DNA of 64,000 nucleotides from Nitrosospira briensis C-128 (GTDB taxonomy: Bacteria > Pseudomonadota > Gammaproteobacteria > Burkholderiales > Nitrosomonadaceae). A program made the translations under genes and the position numbers. The notes beneath the pieces are model-generated. The model was given only the letters and a program-made list of their open reading frames with translations, was not told the DNA's origin and made no database searches. Location of the stretch: NCBI RefSeq assembly GCF_000619905.2, contig NZ_CP012371.1, positions 744,001 through 808,000 of the forward strand, given 5' to 3'. How positions within the stretch are numbered: position 1 is the first letter of the stretch; every line of letters starts with the position of its first letter. Below, in pieces: positions 18,672-27,525 of the stretch.

Positions 18672-19795
18672 TGAATACGCGGTGCATCCATCCAGCGCCG
18701 GTTGCATCGTTCCTGTTCCTGCTTGCCTGGCTGGTGTTGTTCACCACGGGCTGCGCGAAACAGGATCAGGATGTTGTCTTCTCCAGCAAGGAAAATGTCC
18801 TGCATCTATTCAACTGGAATAATTACATCGCGCCGGAAACGATTGGACGCTTTGAGAAATCCTGCAATTGCAAGCTTTCCCAGGATTATTATTCCGATAA
18901 TGAGGAAATGCTGGCAAAGCTGTCGGCAGGTGCGACCGGCTACGATCTCATCATTCCCACCGGCAATGCTATGGATACCCTTATTCGCCAGGGCGCCCTG
19001 AAACCACTGGATAAATCCTTGTTGCCCAATCTCGGAAATATCAATCCTGCATACCTCGACACACCATTCGATCCGGGCAATAAATATTCCGTTCCATATG
19101 CCTATACGCTTACCCTGCTCGGCTTCAATCAGGAGAAAATAAAGAGTCTTGGCCTGCCTACCGACACTTGGGCAGTCATTTTTGAGCCGAAATATCTCGA
19201 AAAAATAAAAGGGCGCGTAACGGTACTCGACAGCCAGCGCGAACTGATGGCTGCGGCGCTGAAATATTTAGGCTATTCGGTTAACGATACCGATGAAAAA
19301 CACTGGAAAGAAGCAGCGAACCTGATCGTGCGCGCCAAGCCTTACTGGGCGGCCTTCAGCAATACCAGCTATATCAAGGAGCTGGCGGTTGGCAATTTGT
19401 GGGTGGCGCAAGGATATTCCAACGATATGTTCCAGGCAGCGCTTGATGCCAGAAATACCGGGCGGAAATTCACGATCGGCTATTCGACTCCGAAAGAAGG
19501 CGCAGTTCTGGCACTCGACAGCATGGTACTGCATCGAAGTGGAAGCCGTCCCGACCTCGCCCATCAATTCATCAACTTCATGCTGGAGGGGAAAAATTCC
19601 GCCGAGCTCACCAATCTCATCGGTTCCGGCAATCCCAACATGGATGCAATACAATATATCCAGGCAGAAATCGCGAACAATGGAGCCATATTCCCAGCCC
19701 CTGAAATGCTGAACCATCTCGAAATGCTGCGGGACCTGGACCGCAAACAACGCCGCGTGTTAAGCCGCTTATGGACCGAAATAAAATTGAGATAG
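18668..19795 (+). CDS. potD: Polyamine ABC transporter binding protein PotD
   Basis: Periplasmic solute-binding protein of the importer, 375 residues. The N-terminus is a signal peptide ending in TTGC, so the protein is probably lipid-anchored at Cys28 (a Thr at -3 is slightly off the lipobox consensus). The mature start HLFNWNNYIAPETIGRFEKS is the family hallmark, followed by AGATGYDLIIPTGNAMDTLI and, near the end, NPNMDAIQYI. Polyamine specificity (putrescine versus spermidine) cannot be decided by eye. It is the last gene of the four-gene operon, with no obvious terminator before 20000. Confidence 0.92.
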   Translation: MMNTRCIHPAPVASFLFLLAWLVLFTTGCAKQDQDVVFSSKENVLHLFNWNNYIAPETIGRFEKSCNCKLSQDYYSDNEEMLAKLSAGATGYDLIIPTGNAMDTLIRQGALKPLDKSLLPNLGNINPAYLDTPFDPGNKYSVPYAYTLTLLGFNQEKIKSLGLPTDTWAVIFEPKYLEKIKGRVTVLDSQRELMAAALKYLGYSVNDTDEKHWKEAANLIVRAKPYWAAFSNTSYIKELAVGNLWVAQGYSNDMFQAALDARNTGRKFTIGYSTPKEGAVLALDSMVLHRSGSRPDLAHQFINFMLEGKNSAELTNLIGSGNPNMDAIQYIQAEIANNGAIFPAPEMLNHLEMLRDLDRKQRRVLSRLWTEIKLR

Positions 19796-19999
19796 ACAGC
19801 ACAATCCAGAATAATAAAGAAGAGATCGTGAAAGACGGTAGTGGTTTGTTCCAGGCCAGGCTCGTTTTCGCCCTTCTCGAAAGTATCTGCTAAGCAAGCC
19901 GTGCGGGGCAATAACTCCCATTAACTCATCAGTGGAAGAAATAATCGCTGTTCCGTATAATAATTTTGATTCATTATTTCTCATCCCGTTGAACATATT

Positions 20000-20311
20000 A
20001 TGAGCTACTACCTGCGGCATGTATTTTTCTGCGTAAACCAGCGCGAGCCAGGAACTTTGTGCTGTAACAATTATGGCGCTCAGGCCATGCGTGATTATGC
20101 CAAGGAGCGAATCAAGGCCCTTAAGCTCGACAGCAAGAGCAGGAGGATACGGATTAACAATGCAGGTTGTCTCGATCGTTGCAACGAAGGTCCGGTTATC
20201 GTTGTCTATCCCGAAGAGGTCTGGTATACCTATGTGGACAAAGAAGATATTGACGAGATCATCGAAGAGCATTTGAAAAACGGACGTATCGTCGAGCGAT
20301 TGCGAATCTAG
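20000..20311 (+). CDS. Thioredoxin-like [2Fe-2S] ferredoxin
   Basis: A 103-residue protein of the small thioredoxin-like (Shethna-type) ferredoxin family. Four cysteines placed as in that family: Cys11 in VFFCVNQR, Cys21/22 in GTLCCNNYG, then Cys57 and Cys61 in NNAGCLDRCNEGP, which would hold one 2Fe-2S cluster. The C-terminal part VVYPEEVWYTYVDKEDIDEI is also typical. The redox partner is unknown. The TAG stop (20309-20311) shares its last two bases with the terminal repeat of the next element, so that insertion now provides part of the stop codon. Confidence 0.9.
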   Translation: MSYYLRHVFFCVNQREPGTLCCNNYGAQAMRDYAKERIKALKLDSKSRRIRINNAGCLDRCNEGPVIVVYPEEVWYTYVDKEDIDEIIEEHLKNGRIVERLRI

Positions 20312-20473
20312 CAGCCTGTCGGACTTGAAGAATCGCAGCAAAAAATTGACTGGGTGAGGGCAGATTTTGGGGATTTTGAGGCCAATAGTTATTCTATTGG
20401 TCGAAAAAGCAGCAAAAATATGAACTGGCCAGGCGCTTTTGGAGCCGATTTCCTTTAGGTCCGACAGGCTGCC
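20310..20473. repeat. Terminal-inverted-repeat element, copy 2
   Basis: Second copy of the element at 15524-15684: left end agcagcctgtcggact (20310-20325), right end ggtccgacaggctgcc (20458-20473), central hairpin ggccaatag/ctattggtc. Sequence similarity continues between the ends, so both derive from one mobile ancestor. Both copies abut a stop codon on the same strand. Confidence 0.75.
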
Positions 20474-20527
20474 AGGGCAGGCAACAAACGTATTTTCCAT
20501 TTATCTTTTATATTGGAAAGCATACTG

Positions 20528-21196
20528 TTGAATTCACACATTCCCCAGAAATTATTCATTGATGGCCCGGCGGGAAAGCTGGAAACGGTTCTGGCGGAAC
20601 CGGATTTCCGCTACCGTCGTGGCTTTGCCATTATTGCGCATCCCCATCCATTATATGGTGGGACAATGAATAACAAGGTGGTCCATACCCTATTCAAGGC
20701 GTTTCTCGAGTTGGGATTTGTCACAGTCAAATTCAATTTTCGCGGTGTGGAACAAAGCGAAGGCGAACTTAACTCAGGCAAGGACAATGGGGCAGGTGAA
20801 ACCGAAGACGTGCTCGCAGTTGTTGAAACCATCAGAAACCAATTCGCCGCCTCCTTTGATACCCCTCCGCTATTACTGCTGGCGGGCTTCTCCTTCGGAG
20901 GGGCGATCCAGGTGTATGCGGCGCAACGGCTCAAACCACAGATAGTGGTATTGGTCGCTCCCGCTGTTGGGCGGCTCAACGCGCCCCACCTCGCCCAACC
21001 GGATATTAAAGGCGATATTGAAAGCACCAGGCAGGTCCTGATCATACAAGGCGATCAGGACGAAGTGGTTCCCCTTCAAACTGTTCTGGATTGGGCTGCC
21101 CCGCAGGAACTACCTGTGGTGGTCGTGCCCGGCGCGGAACATTTTTTTCATCGCCGGTTGCATATCCTCAAACGCATCATTCTCGATTCATGCTGA
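20528..21196 (+). CDS. Alpha/beta hydrolase (dienelactone-hydrolase-like)
   Basis: A 222-residue cytosolic alpha/beta hydrolase. I chose the TTG at 20528 because ggaaag lies 7 bases before it; the frame is open a few codons further up. Recognisable elements: AIIAHPHPLYGGTMNNKVVHTL (oxyanion region, ~36-57), NFRGVEQSEGEL, the nucleophile elbow GFSFGG (Ser, ~124-129), the acid in IQGDQDEVVP (~175-184) and the catalytic His in PGAEHFFHRRL (~202-212). The pattern is typical of the YpfH/CocE-like short hydrolases found beside the 2Fe-2S gene in beta-proteobacteria. Substrate unknown. Confidence 0.88.
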   Translation: MNSHIPQKLFIDGPAGKLETVLAEPDFRYRRGFAIIAHPHPLYGGTMNNKVVHTLFKAFLELGFVTVKFNFRGVEQSEGELNSGKDNGAGETEDVLAVVETIRNQFAASFDTPPLLLLAGFSFGGAIQVYAAQRLKPQIVVLVAPAVGRLNAPHLAQPDIKGDIESTRQVLIIQGDQDEVVPLQTVLDWAAPQELPVVVVPGAEHFFHRRLHILKRIILDSC

Positions 21197-21199
21197 TCT

Positions 21200-21308
21200 T
21201 GAAGGAAGCCGGAAGGTTAGCGCAGGCGGCCATGGGACTTTATGGATGGGCTGGCGCCAGCCCCCTGGAATACGCCTGGATTGGCACGCTAACGCCAGCT
21301 TCCTTTCT
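21200..21308. repeat. Structured inverted-repeat segment
   Basis: Imperfect arms gaaggaagccggaaggttag (from 21201) and cgctaacgccagcttccttt (from 21287) flank a perfect palindrome ggctggcgccagcc (21249-21262). It sits between the convergent hydrolase and crystallin-like genes and could terminate both transcripts, or be another small mobile repeat. No second copy was noticed. Confidence 0.35.
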
Positions 21309-21318
21309 TTTTACCGGC

Positions 21319-21849
21319 TCATATGCAAGTGAGCATCATCGACCGGAAGTCATCAAAGAATCCCATTTTTTTTGACATGTTGGGGATTTTTTTACCTGCA
21401 TCGACAAATTTATCCTGGTCCCGGAAATTGCGATTATCAAAAATCGTGAGATTGGCGTTGGGGCCGACCTCGAGGCTGCGAACCTTATTTTCCCAGTTGA
21501 AGCCGAAGGGCCCGGTCATCACCGGTAATTCGACGGGGCCGACCAGCAAAAAGCTATCGCCGCTATAGTCTTTCTTATCGTATAGCTTCACCCAGCACCC
21601 GCTATTCGTCGACATATCGCTCGATACCTCCACGGGAACCATCATTAGCACCGGTACCTCAACGATGGTTCCTCCCTCATTTTTCCTCGTCTGTGAATTT
21701 TGTTTGCTTTTTTCCGCATGCTTCGATTTCTCGCTCGCATTGGATTTGTCGATCGAGTCTTGCGCATAAACACCAGACCCGGCATATAGCCCAAACACCG
21801 CCGCAATGGCGACCAGGAAATTACGAGGGTTCTTTATCAGAATATTCAT
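21319..21849 (-). CDS. Exported beta/gamma-crystallin-like protein
   Basis: A 176-residue protein with a Sec signal peptide (residues 1-29, ending SGVYAQ), a Lys/Ser-rich linker (KSNASEKSKHAEKSKQNSQT, ~34-53) and a C-terminal domain containing one probable beta/gamma-crystallin-type Greek-key motif: GCWVKLYDKKDYSGDSFLLV (~84-103), where the pattern WVxLYDxxxYxG resembles the crystallin YExxxFxG, followed by NKVRSLEVGPNANLTIFDN. Such domains often bind Ca2+, but I do not see a clear duplicated binding site. ATG at 21849 follows aaggagaagaat, a strong ribosome binding site. Convergent with the hydrolase. Confidence 0.65.
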   Translation of the reverse strand: MNILIKNPRNFLVAIAAVFGLYAGSGVYAQDSIDKSNASEKSKHAEKSKQNSQTRKNEGGTIVEVPVLMMVPVEVSSDMSTNSGCWVKLYDKKDYSGDSFLLVGPVELPVMTGPFGFNWENKVRSLEVGPNANLTIFDNRNFRDQDKFVDAGKKIPNMSKKMGFFDDFRSMMLTCI

Positions 21850-22344
21850 ATTCTTCTCCTTAAAAGAATGGTTGAAAGATTGACGCTCGAGTGAGATCGA
21901 CCGTGCAAATCACACTGCTGAGGTCCGCCTCTACACCCAGGGTATCCTATGTGATAGCGCAGCTATTTATCTCGGCGCCTATTGCGGCGGATACCGTGAA
22001 CAGCACGACGAACAGAACAAGGTGATGGGGTCATTTTTCCCCGGATTTCAAGAAATCTAAAAGAATTTTATCGACGGCTGTGTCGTACTTCCGTGTGTTA
22101 GCACACTAACAAGAAAACGAATCAGCGAAGCGATAAGCTGGGGCTGGAAAAATATAACTTAAGAAATTGAAACCGGCGAAGGCGGCGTTGCCAGCCTGAT
22201 CTTATGAATATTGAGGCGGAGGCAGAAGCAGAAGGGGTCAATTGATCTTTCCAAAGAAAACGGTTTACACTAATCCGTAGATTTTTGCGTACCGTTGCCA
22301 AATGATGTGGAAGAAATTCCCCAAAAATCCTCGAGGAAATCCTT
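21850..22344. other. Intergenic, no gene recognised
   Basis: Nearly 500 bases between divergent genes. Only short hairpins (e.g. gttag/ctaac near 22100) are seen. A 109-codon minus-strand frame from 22451 overlaps the following real gene and has no protein character. It presumably contains promoters for both neighbours. Confidence 0.45.
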
Positions 22345-22548
22345 ATGCAGCGTTTACTCATCATTCTCGGGATACTGCTGGTGGTTGCGGGCGTTGCATG
22401 GCCGTGGTTATCGAAACTACCGTTCGGGCGGTTGCCGGGGGACATTACCATCGAGCGGGAAAACTTCAGACTCTACTTTCCGCTGACGACAGGCTTGCTG
22501 GTGTCCTTGTTTCTATCGTTACTGCTATGGTGGTGGTCTCGTAAATAG
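22345..22548 (+). CDS. DUF2905 small membrane protein
   Basis: A 67-residue inner-membrane protein of the DUF2905 family. Two hydrophobic helices (residues 3-22 and 47-63) flank the conserved loop PFGRLPGDITIERENFRLYFPLTTG (roughly 27-51), the family signature. The ATG at 22345 follows gaggaaatcctt, a good ribosome binding site. Function unknown. A further small membrane ORF follows 28 bases downstream, possibly cotranscribed. Confidence 0.88.
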   Translation: MQRLLIILGILLVVAGVAWPWLSKLPFGRLPGDITIERENFRLYFPLTTGLLVSLFLSLLLWWWSRK

Positions 22549-22576
22549 CGGTCTTTTTTGAGGGGGGTATGAACAA

Positions 22577-22696
22577 TTGGATTTATATGAAGCAATGGTG
22601 TACTGGTTCGTCAAGGAATTTGTAAAGGCCATCCTGGGCCTCGGGCTTGTGCTGGGTGTCGTCGTCTTCTTATGGTGGATCAATACCGAGGACTGA
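22577..22696 (+). CDS. Putative small membrane protein, 39 aa
   Basis: A TTG at 22577 (alternative ATG at 22595) preceded by a strong Shine-Dalgarno (gagggggg, 9 bases away) opens a frame of 39 codons: MDLYEAMVYWFVKEFVKAIL then GLGLVLGVVVFLWWINTED. It has an amphipathic start and one transmembrane helix (~18-35) ending in WW. Size, ribosome binding site and position behind the DUF2905 gene support a real small membrane protein. I know no family for it. Confidence 0.5.
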   Translation: MDLYEAMVYWFVKEFVKAILGLGLVLGVVVFLWWINTED

Positions 22697-22720
22697 ACTA
22701 TCGGTATATTTCGTATATTT

Positions 22721-25700
22721 TCAGTGCAATTCGATTAAATGACGCGCTAGCTGACTCATCTCCAGTTTTTCATTTTCTTTCTTACCTTCCTTTCTACTCC
22801 CCTTTTTACGTTCTTCAGGTAGCTCGCCCTTGATCGCATTTCTTGCCAGGATCTGCTCCGGCAACGGCTGGGCCCGGTCGATGAGGGGCTTCAGGATGGG
22901 CAAGAGATGTTTCATGACTTGCGTAGAAAGCGCCGAGGTAAACGTGTAGTTAGCGGCGTCCGCCCCGGGCACGAATGCAGTCATCGTTCCGAAAAAACGG
23001 TCTCCGATGAAGAAGACAAAAGTGGCGGAGCGATTTACGACGCGCGATTCCTTGATGACGCCCGGCGAAGAAAACGTGATATGACGATGGTCGCCCGTCC
23101 CTGTCTTTCCGCCAATCGAAATTTCAGCCCCATCCTCTTCCACAATGGCTCGCGCCAACCGCGAAGCTGTACCTCTCTCGACCACATCTGTCAGTACGCC
23201 ACGCACTGCCGCGGCCAATTCTGGAGAAAACATTTTTTCTCCTTGAATGGGCGCTCGTTCGACCATTGTCTCAAAAGGGGTGCCGGCTCCGAAACGCAAG
23301 CGTTCAATTAGTACAGCTGGCATTCGCACGCCATCGTTCAGAACGATACCCATCAATTCCGCAAGCGCGGCGGGATGATCGGCGGAACTCCCAATGGCTG
23401 TGGCAAGCGAGGGCACCAGCGAATCGAATGGATAGCCGAGGCGTTTCCAGCTACGATGAATTTCGAGAAATGCTTCAAGCTCCAGAAGACCGCGAATCCG
23501 CACATCCTGCGAATTCTTGTGTATGGTCTTGAACAACCACTGGTAGACAGCGATTCGCTCGTCCGTGCTCGCCGCGATCACGTCCTTGTACTGGGCAAGT
23601 GGATGGGAATTCAGGTAGCGTACCAACCATAATTCCAGTGGGTGGACGGTTACTACGTAGCCCTGATCGGCCAATGAATATTTGCCTGGTGCATACGCCT
23701 CATACAGATCTTGAACCATTGTCGGGGTCACACGTTTAAAGCCGGGCAGATACGGCGCCATGAATTTCTCGAACTCTGCAAGGGTAGACTCCGGATAAAC
23801 ATAACGGTGAGCGGCCGCCAAACGACGCGGCGTGTGCCGAAAGCTGGAGAAAAGCAACTTGCTGATCCCGCCCGGCTCGGTTGTTTTACCTTTGTACTTG
23901 AGATAAAAACGATTGATGAATTCCGTGCCTTCCTTGTCTGCAAAGCGTCTGAGGTACTCCACGCGGCCCGAATTTCCGACGTCCTTGAGTATCCTGGCTG
24001 ATGAACCTCCTACCTGAAACATGTGATAGCGCACGATATCGCGCATCAGGCGAATATAGACAAGATTGACTGAATTCTTCGTCGCTTCACGTACGCTCAT
24101 GATCTTGCGGTCGTCTTCATGCTTGAAATTATGAAAGACGTGCGAGCCGCCGCCGGTAAAGAACCGCTCTTCCGAATTAGCCGAGTACTTGCGCTCGAGA
24201 GCGGCATCCAGCATGGATGCCAAACTCTTGTCCCTGCTTTGCAAGAGATAACCGATCGCCCAGCGGCTGAGAATATCGCCGGGGTCAACCTCTTGTCCAT
24301 TAAGTACTTTCGGTGCCAGCGTCGCATATTTATTATGCAGCGCTTCCACAATTTCGAGATAGGTCACCAATGTCCGCAATTTTGCGGTGGAACCCAGATC
24401 CAGCTTGGTCCCCTTGTTGATGTCCAGTGGTTGTTCAAAATTATCCGCCAGGATTCGAAACTTGGCGCCTTGCGGCGTCAATTCAGAAAGCGTGAAGCTG
24501 TAGATGATCTTTCCCGGATCTTCCGTACCCAGCAGGCGCTGCCCATAGAGCCCGGCAGCCTGCGCATGTTCCACATCCTTTAACTCGCGCAGCATATCGG
24601 TGGTTTTTTTCTGTAGCTCCAAGTCAAGAGTGCTTTGCACTGACAGATCCAGGCGGTCCAGGTCATACATGCGCTGCAACCCGAGCTGAGAGGCGAGTTG
24701 CACGCGAACAGCATTGACAGCCTTCTTCGAAGCAAAATTCCGGCCTTCTTCCGGAGAGCGCGCAACACGAAAATTCAGCGGCAGCTCAAGCGCCGCATCC
24801 CGAAGGCGCGCCGGTATCACGCCAGCCTGAGCCAGCACCCTCAGATAACTGTCGGTAAGTTCACCCAGTTCTTTTCGCCCCGCTATCAGGTAATAGGAAG
24901 GTCTACGCTGCGCAATCATCAGGCTCAACACGTGCTTGTAGAGGCGCGCCTTCTCGGTAAGCGCATCTCCTTGTGCAAACCGTGAATTAAGGATGTGATT
25001 GGTTTCGTCGAAGTCCAGGCCATACCACGCCCACAGGCCATCTCCAATCCCGTTCGTTTCTCCGAAACCTGCGGCTGCCGAAAGCGGGACTGTATTAAGG
25101 TAATCCACCAGGATCTGCTTGCGCGTGGGCAATGTGTATTCCCCCTGCAGATAAGTGCGCACGGATGCGGACGCAATCTGTTGAAGCTTATCCGTTGCAT
25201 TCAGCGTCATTCCGTTGGGAGAGTGGCGGTATTTTTCAATTTGCGTTGCCAGCGTGCTGCCCCCTGATACGTCGTGCTCGGGACGAAAAAGCTGAATCGC
25301 CTTATCCAGCACTGCCCTGCCCAACCGGTTCCAGTCGACGGCCGGATTTTTTTTCGGCTGAGTCAGGTCCAGCAATTCGCGATTTTCGATAAACGTCAGG
25401 CTATTCGCCACTACAGGCGGCACTGACTGGAAATCCGCGTAAACACGTGCCGGAAACGCAGCGCGATACAATGGCTCGCCATCGTCGGCAGTTATTTCCA
25501 GACCGGCCTGGGATTTTTCGCGGTAAGGAATAAACAGGCCCTGCGCGACAAGTTCCTCCATGCGTGCAGAAATCCGCGCCTGCGCATGAACCTCAAAACC
25601 GTGCTTTGCCAGATGCTGAAGCAATTCCGGAAGGCGACTATAACCCAGGCGGATGTCATAAGGACCCGCTTGCGGGAAATGCGGCTGGTCGCTTGGACCG

Positions 25701-25861
25701 CTTTTCATTTCCCAGCGCAGATCATCGGCCAAATTCCACAATTGCCGTGCTTGATAGGAAGACGTTGTAACCTCCCGGTAAAGAAGGAAGGCTGCAATAA
25801 CAAGTGCGGCGAAAAGCAGAGTCAAAACAGCAAAGGCAAAAAACCTGAGAATGCGCCTCAC
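22721..25861 (-). CDS. GT51 transglycosylase/transpeptidase (PBP1-like)
   Basis: Large bitopic murein synthase-like protein, 1046 residues. An N-terminal transmembrane helix (~5-27) is followed by a GT51 glycosyltransferase domain, which polymerises lipid II: IENRELLD (catalytic Glu, ~178-185), GGSTLATQIEKYRHSP (~210-225) and RKQILVDYLNTVP. The transpeptidase half has the active-site motif GSTAKLRTL (Ser-x-x-Lys, ~492-500), SVN in KNSVNLVYI (~598-606) and KTGTGDH (~925-931). It is longer than classical PBP1 (~800), with a big insert between the transpeptidase SxN and KTG motifs and a Lys/Glu-rich tail (EERKKGSRKEGKKENEKLEM). Probably an accessory cell-wall synthase. Single gene, with a second promoter region upstream at 25862-26384. 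Confidence 0.85.
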   Translation of the reverse strand: MRRILRFFAFAVLTLLFAALVIAAFLLYREVTTSSYQARQLWNLADDLRWEMKSGPSDQPHFPQAGPYDIRLGYSRLPELLQHLAKHGFEVHAQARISARMEELVAQGLFIPYREKSQAGLEITADDGEPLYRAAFPARVYADFQSVPPVVANSLTFIENRELLDLTQPKKNPAVDWNRLGRAVLDKAIQLFRPEHDVSGGSTLATQIEKYRHSPNGMTLNATDKLQQIASASVRTYLQGEYTLPTRKQILVDYLNTVPLSAAAGFGETNGIGDGLWAWYGLDFDETNHILNSRFAQGDALTEKARLYKHVLSLMIAQRRPSYYLIAGRKELGELTDSYLRVLAQAGVIPARLRDAALELPLNFRVARSPEEGRNFASKKAVNAVRVQLASQLGLQRMYDLDRLDLSVQSTLDLELQKKTTDMLRELKDVEHAQAAGLYGQRLLGTEDPGKIIYSFTLSELTPQGAKFRILADNFEQPLDINKGTKLDLGSTAKLRTLVTYLEIVEALHNKYATLAPKVLNGQEVDPGDILSRWAIGYLLQSRDKSLASMLDAALERKYSANSEERFFTGGGSHVFHNFKHEDDRKIMSVREATKNSVNLVYIRLMRDIVRYHMFQVGGSSARILKDVGNSGRVEYLRRFADKEGTEFINRFYLKYKGKTTEPGGISKLLFSSFRHTPRRLAAAHRYVYPESTLAEFEKFMAPYLPGFKRVTPTMVQDLYEAYAPGKYSLADQGYVVTVHPLELWLVRYLNSHPLAQYKDVIAASTDERIAVYQWLFKTIHKNSQDVRIRGLLELEAFLEIHRSWKRLGYPFDSLVPSLATAIGSSADHPAALAELMGIVLNDGVRMPAVLIERLRFGAGTPFETMVERAPIQGEKMFSPELAAAVRGVLTDVVERGTASRLARAIVEEDGAEISIGGKTGTGDHRHITFSSPGVIKESRVVNRSATFVFFIGDRFFGTMTAFVPGADAANYTFTSALSTQVMKHLLPILKPLIDRAQPLPEQILARNAIKGELPEERKKGSRKEGKKENEKLEMSQLARHLIELH

Positions 25862-26384
25862 GATGGAGTCATCAAAAATAATAAAGCACTAAAGATTCCT
25901 GGAAGACAGTAAGCCACAAGATTTACAAGTATAGGGAAGAGAAATCTTTTCCGCGGCCGTATTTGAGGGGTAAAAACCCACCAAATCGAAAGGAAACGGT
26001 ACATATCGATTACATTGACGACAGCGCTTTCATAGAACAGGACTCTAATCGCAATCAAAAAATACGGATGACGGTGCATGATGCGCTGAGCTTTCTATTG
26101 CTCTGCTGAAGCGGGCTATCTGGTTTGTGTGGTTTTATGCGAAAATTCGATTCTTGCCAGTCCTGCTCGTCCGGAAAGATCCGGCAGAGGTTTGCATGCT
26201 GCCTTATAGTTTCCGGTTACCGAATATGACAGGATATAATCTCGTCCGGCAAATAAAGGACGGTGGGCTGCGCCAAAACGCTACGAAGCCCAGATAGCAC
26301 AAAAAATAATGTATTGCGCCCCTTCGCTCCTGAAGACGAACGTCCAGGAGATCAATCTCCGGTAAGAGTCCATCTACCGGACCA
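25862..26384. other. Divergent intergenic region
   Basis: No gene called. A 73-codon minus-strand frame (25858-26079) overlaps the start of the murein gene and has no ribosome binding site. The right end carries two hairpins described separately. Confidence 0.45.
26347..26380 (+). promoter_or_regulatory. Overlapping hairpins before carotenoid gene
   Basis: Two inverted repeats share two bases and so cannot form together: ggaga/tctcc at 26347-26360 and ccggta/taccgg at 26359-26380. They end four bases before the first ATG (26385), where a ribosome would bind. They might modulate translation of the next gene; there is no resemblance to a known riboswitch. Confidence 0.25.
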
Positions 26385-27209
26385 ATGGAATATTCGATGG
26401 AATTCCTTAACCTCCTGCTGAAGACTATTACGCTTCGCCCCTATGTATTTGTGTTCCTTGCCGGGTTTCTCTTCTCCGCCAGCAGGCTGATCGGCTGGCG
26501 CAGGACAGCCTGCTTCATGGCTATTACATACACTGTGGCGCTTCTGTGCGAACTCTCTTCCACTCGCACCGGGGTTCCTTTCGGCTGGTATTACTATACC
26601 GGTTCAACGGTCGGGCAGGAATTGTATATCGCGGATGTCCCCGCCATGGATTCTCTCTCGTTTCCCTTTCTTCTCTATGCGAGCTATTGCATGGCGCTGG
26701 CTTTTCTCCTGCCTGCTACCAGCACAGACCCCCGTCCCGGTATGAGCATGATCCGGATGGGGTTTCCCCTTGCAGCCAGAACCGGCTGGCCGGTAGTGGT
26801 ACTCACCATTCTTTTTTTCATGTTCATCGATGTCGTCATCGATCCGGTCGCGCTCCGCGGCGAGCGGTGGTTCCTCGGGCGAATATACTACTATCCTGAT
26901 CCTGGCACGCATTTCGGCATCCCGATAGCCAATTATATTGGCTGGACTGTTGTGGGCTTTCTCTCTCTTCGCGCCTATCTTCCTCTCGATCGCAAACTTC
27001 AGGCTGAAGCCAGCCTCTTCCCTGCCCCATCGGTGACCGGACGCGTGCTGCTCGGTTGCGGTTTATATTATGGGGTATTGATCTTCAATCTCGTCATCAC
27101 TTTCTGGATTGGAGAATCGCTTCTGGGCGTTACGGGCCTGTTCATTTATCTACCGATCACCGTACTGCTTGCCCTTCGACTCCTTGGTCACCCGCCGGCA
27201 AACGGATAA
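26385..27209 (+). CDS. Carotenoid biosynthesis protein (CruF/DUF422)
   Basis: A 274-residue polytopic membrane protein of the DUF422/CruF family. CruF is a gamma-carotene 1',2'-hydratase, and relatives act on C30/C50 carotenoids. Signature stretches: ELSSTRTGVPFGWYYYTGS (~57-75), PAMDSLSFPFLLYASYCMA (~86-104), DVVIDPVALRGERWFLGRIYYY (~149-170) and GIPIANYIGWTVVGFL. About seven to eight helices. The ATG at 26397 is an alternative start with a better ggaa-type site. No carotenoid desaturase or cyclase is adjacent, so the substrate is open; a C30 compound made from squalene-type precursors is conceivable. Confidence 0.82.
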   Translation: MEYSMEFLNLLLKTITLRPYVFVFLAGFLFSASRLIGWRRTACFMAITYTVALLCELSSTRTGVPFGWYYYTGSTVGQELYIADVPAMDSLSFPFLLYASYCMALAFLLPATSTDPRPGMSMIRMGFPLAARTGWPVVVLTILFFMFIDVVIDPVALRGERWFLGRIYYYPDPGTHFGIPIANYIGWTVVGFLSLRAYLPLDRKLQAEASLFPAPSVTGRVLLGCGLYYGVLIFNLVITFWIGESLLGVTGLFIYLPITVLLALRLLGHPPANG

Positions 27210-27525
27210 GGCGTAAAGTCTTTCCTCCTTCTTCTCCATCGAACCCTGCGGTGATCATCGCAATATGGACGATCGCGGCAATAATCCTGAATCCGGCAGG
27301 TGGACGGAGTGGAGTGAGCTTACCAGGAAGATGAAGCGCACGGGGTACGAAAAATTCCTTCCGGTATGGCGCTCAGTTGGTAAACGAATTGGCAAATGCG
27401 CTGAAAAATAGCAGTCAACAGTCGGATTCAGGATAATACCTGAACGATCCGTAAGGACGATATAATGCCTTCCCATGGCAGCTTGAAAGAAATATTTCCA
27501 TCTTATAAAAATTGGAGTGCACAAA
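27210..27525. other. Intergenic, promoter region of cytochrome gene
   Basis: No gene seen. An imperfect hairpin (cggattcagg ... cctgaacgatccg) lies around 27422-27453. The ribosome binding site ggag for the cytochrome gene is at 27514-27517. Confidence 0.4.

Noticed and set aside
25858-26079. 73-codon minus-strand frame
   Set aside because: Overlaps the start of the GT51 gene, lacks a ribosome binding site, and has a composition typical of A+T-rich noncoding DNA.
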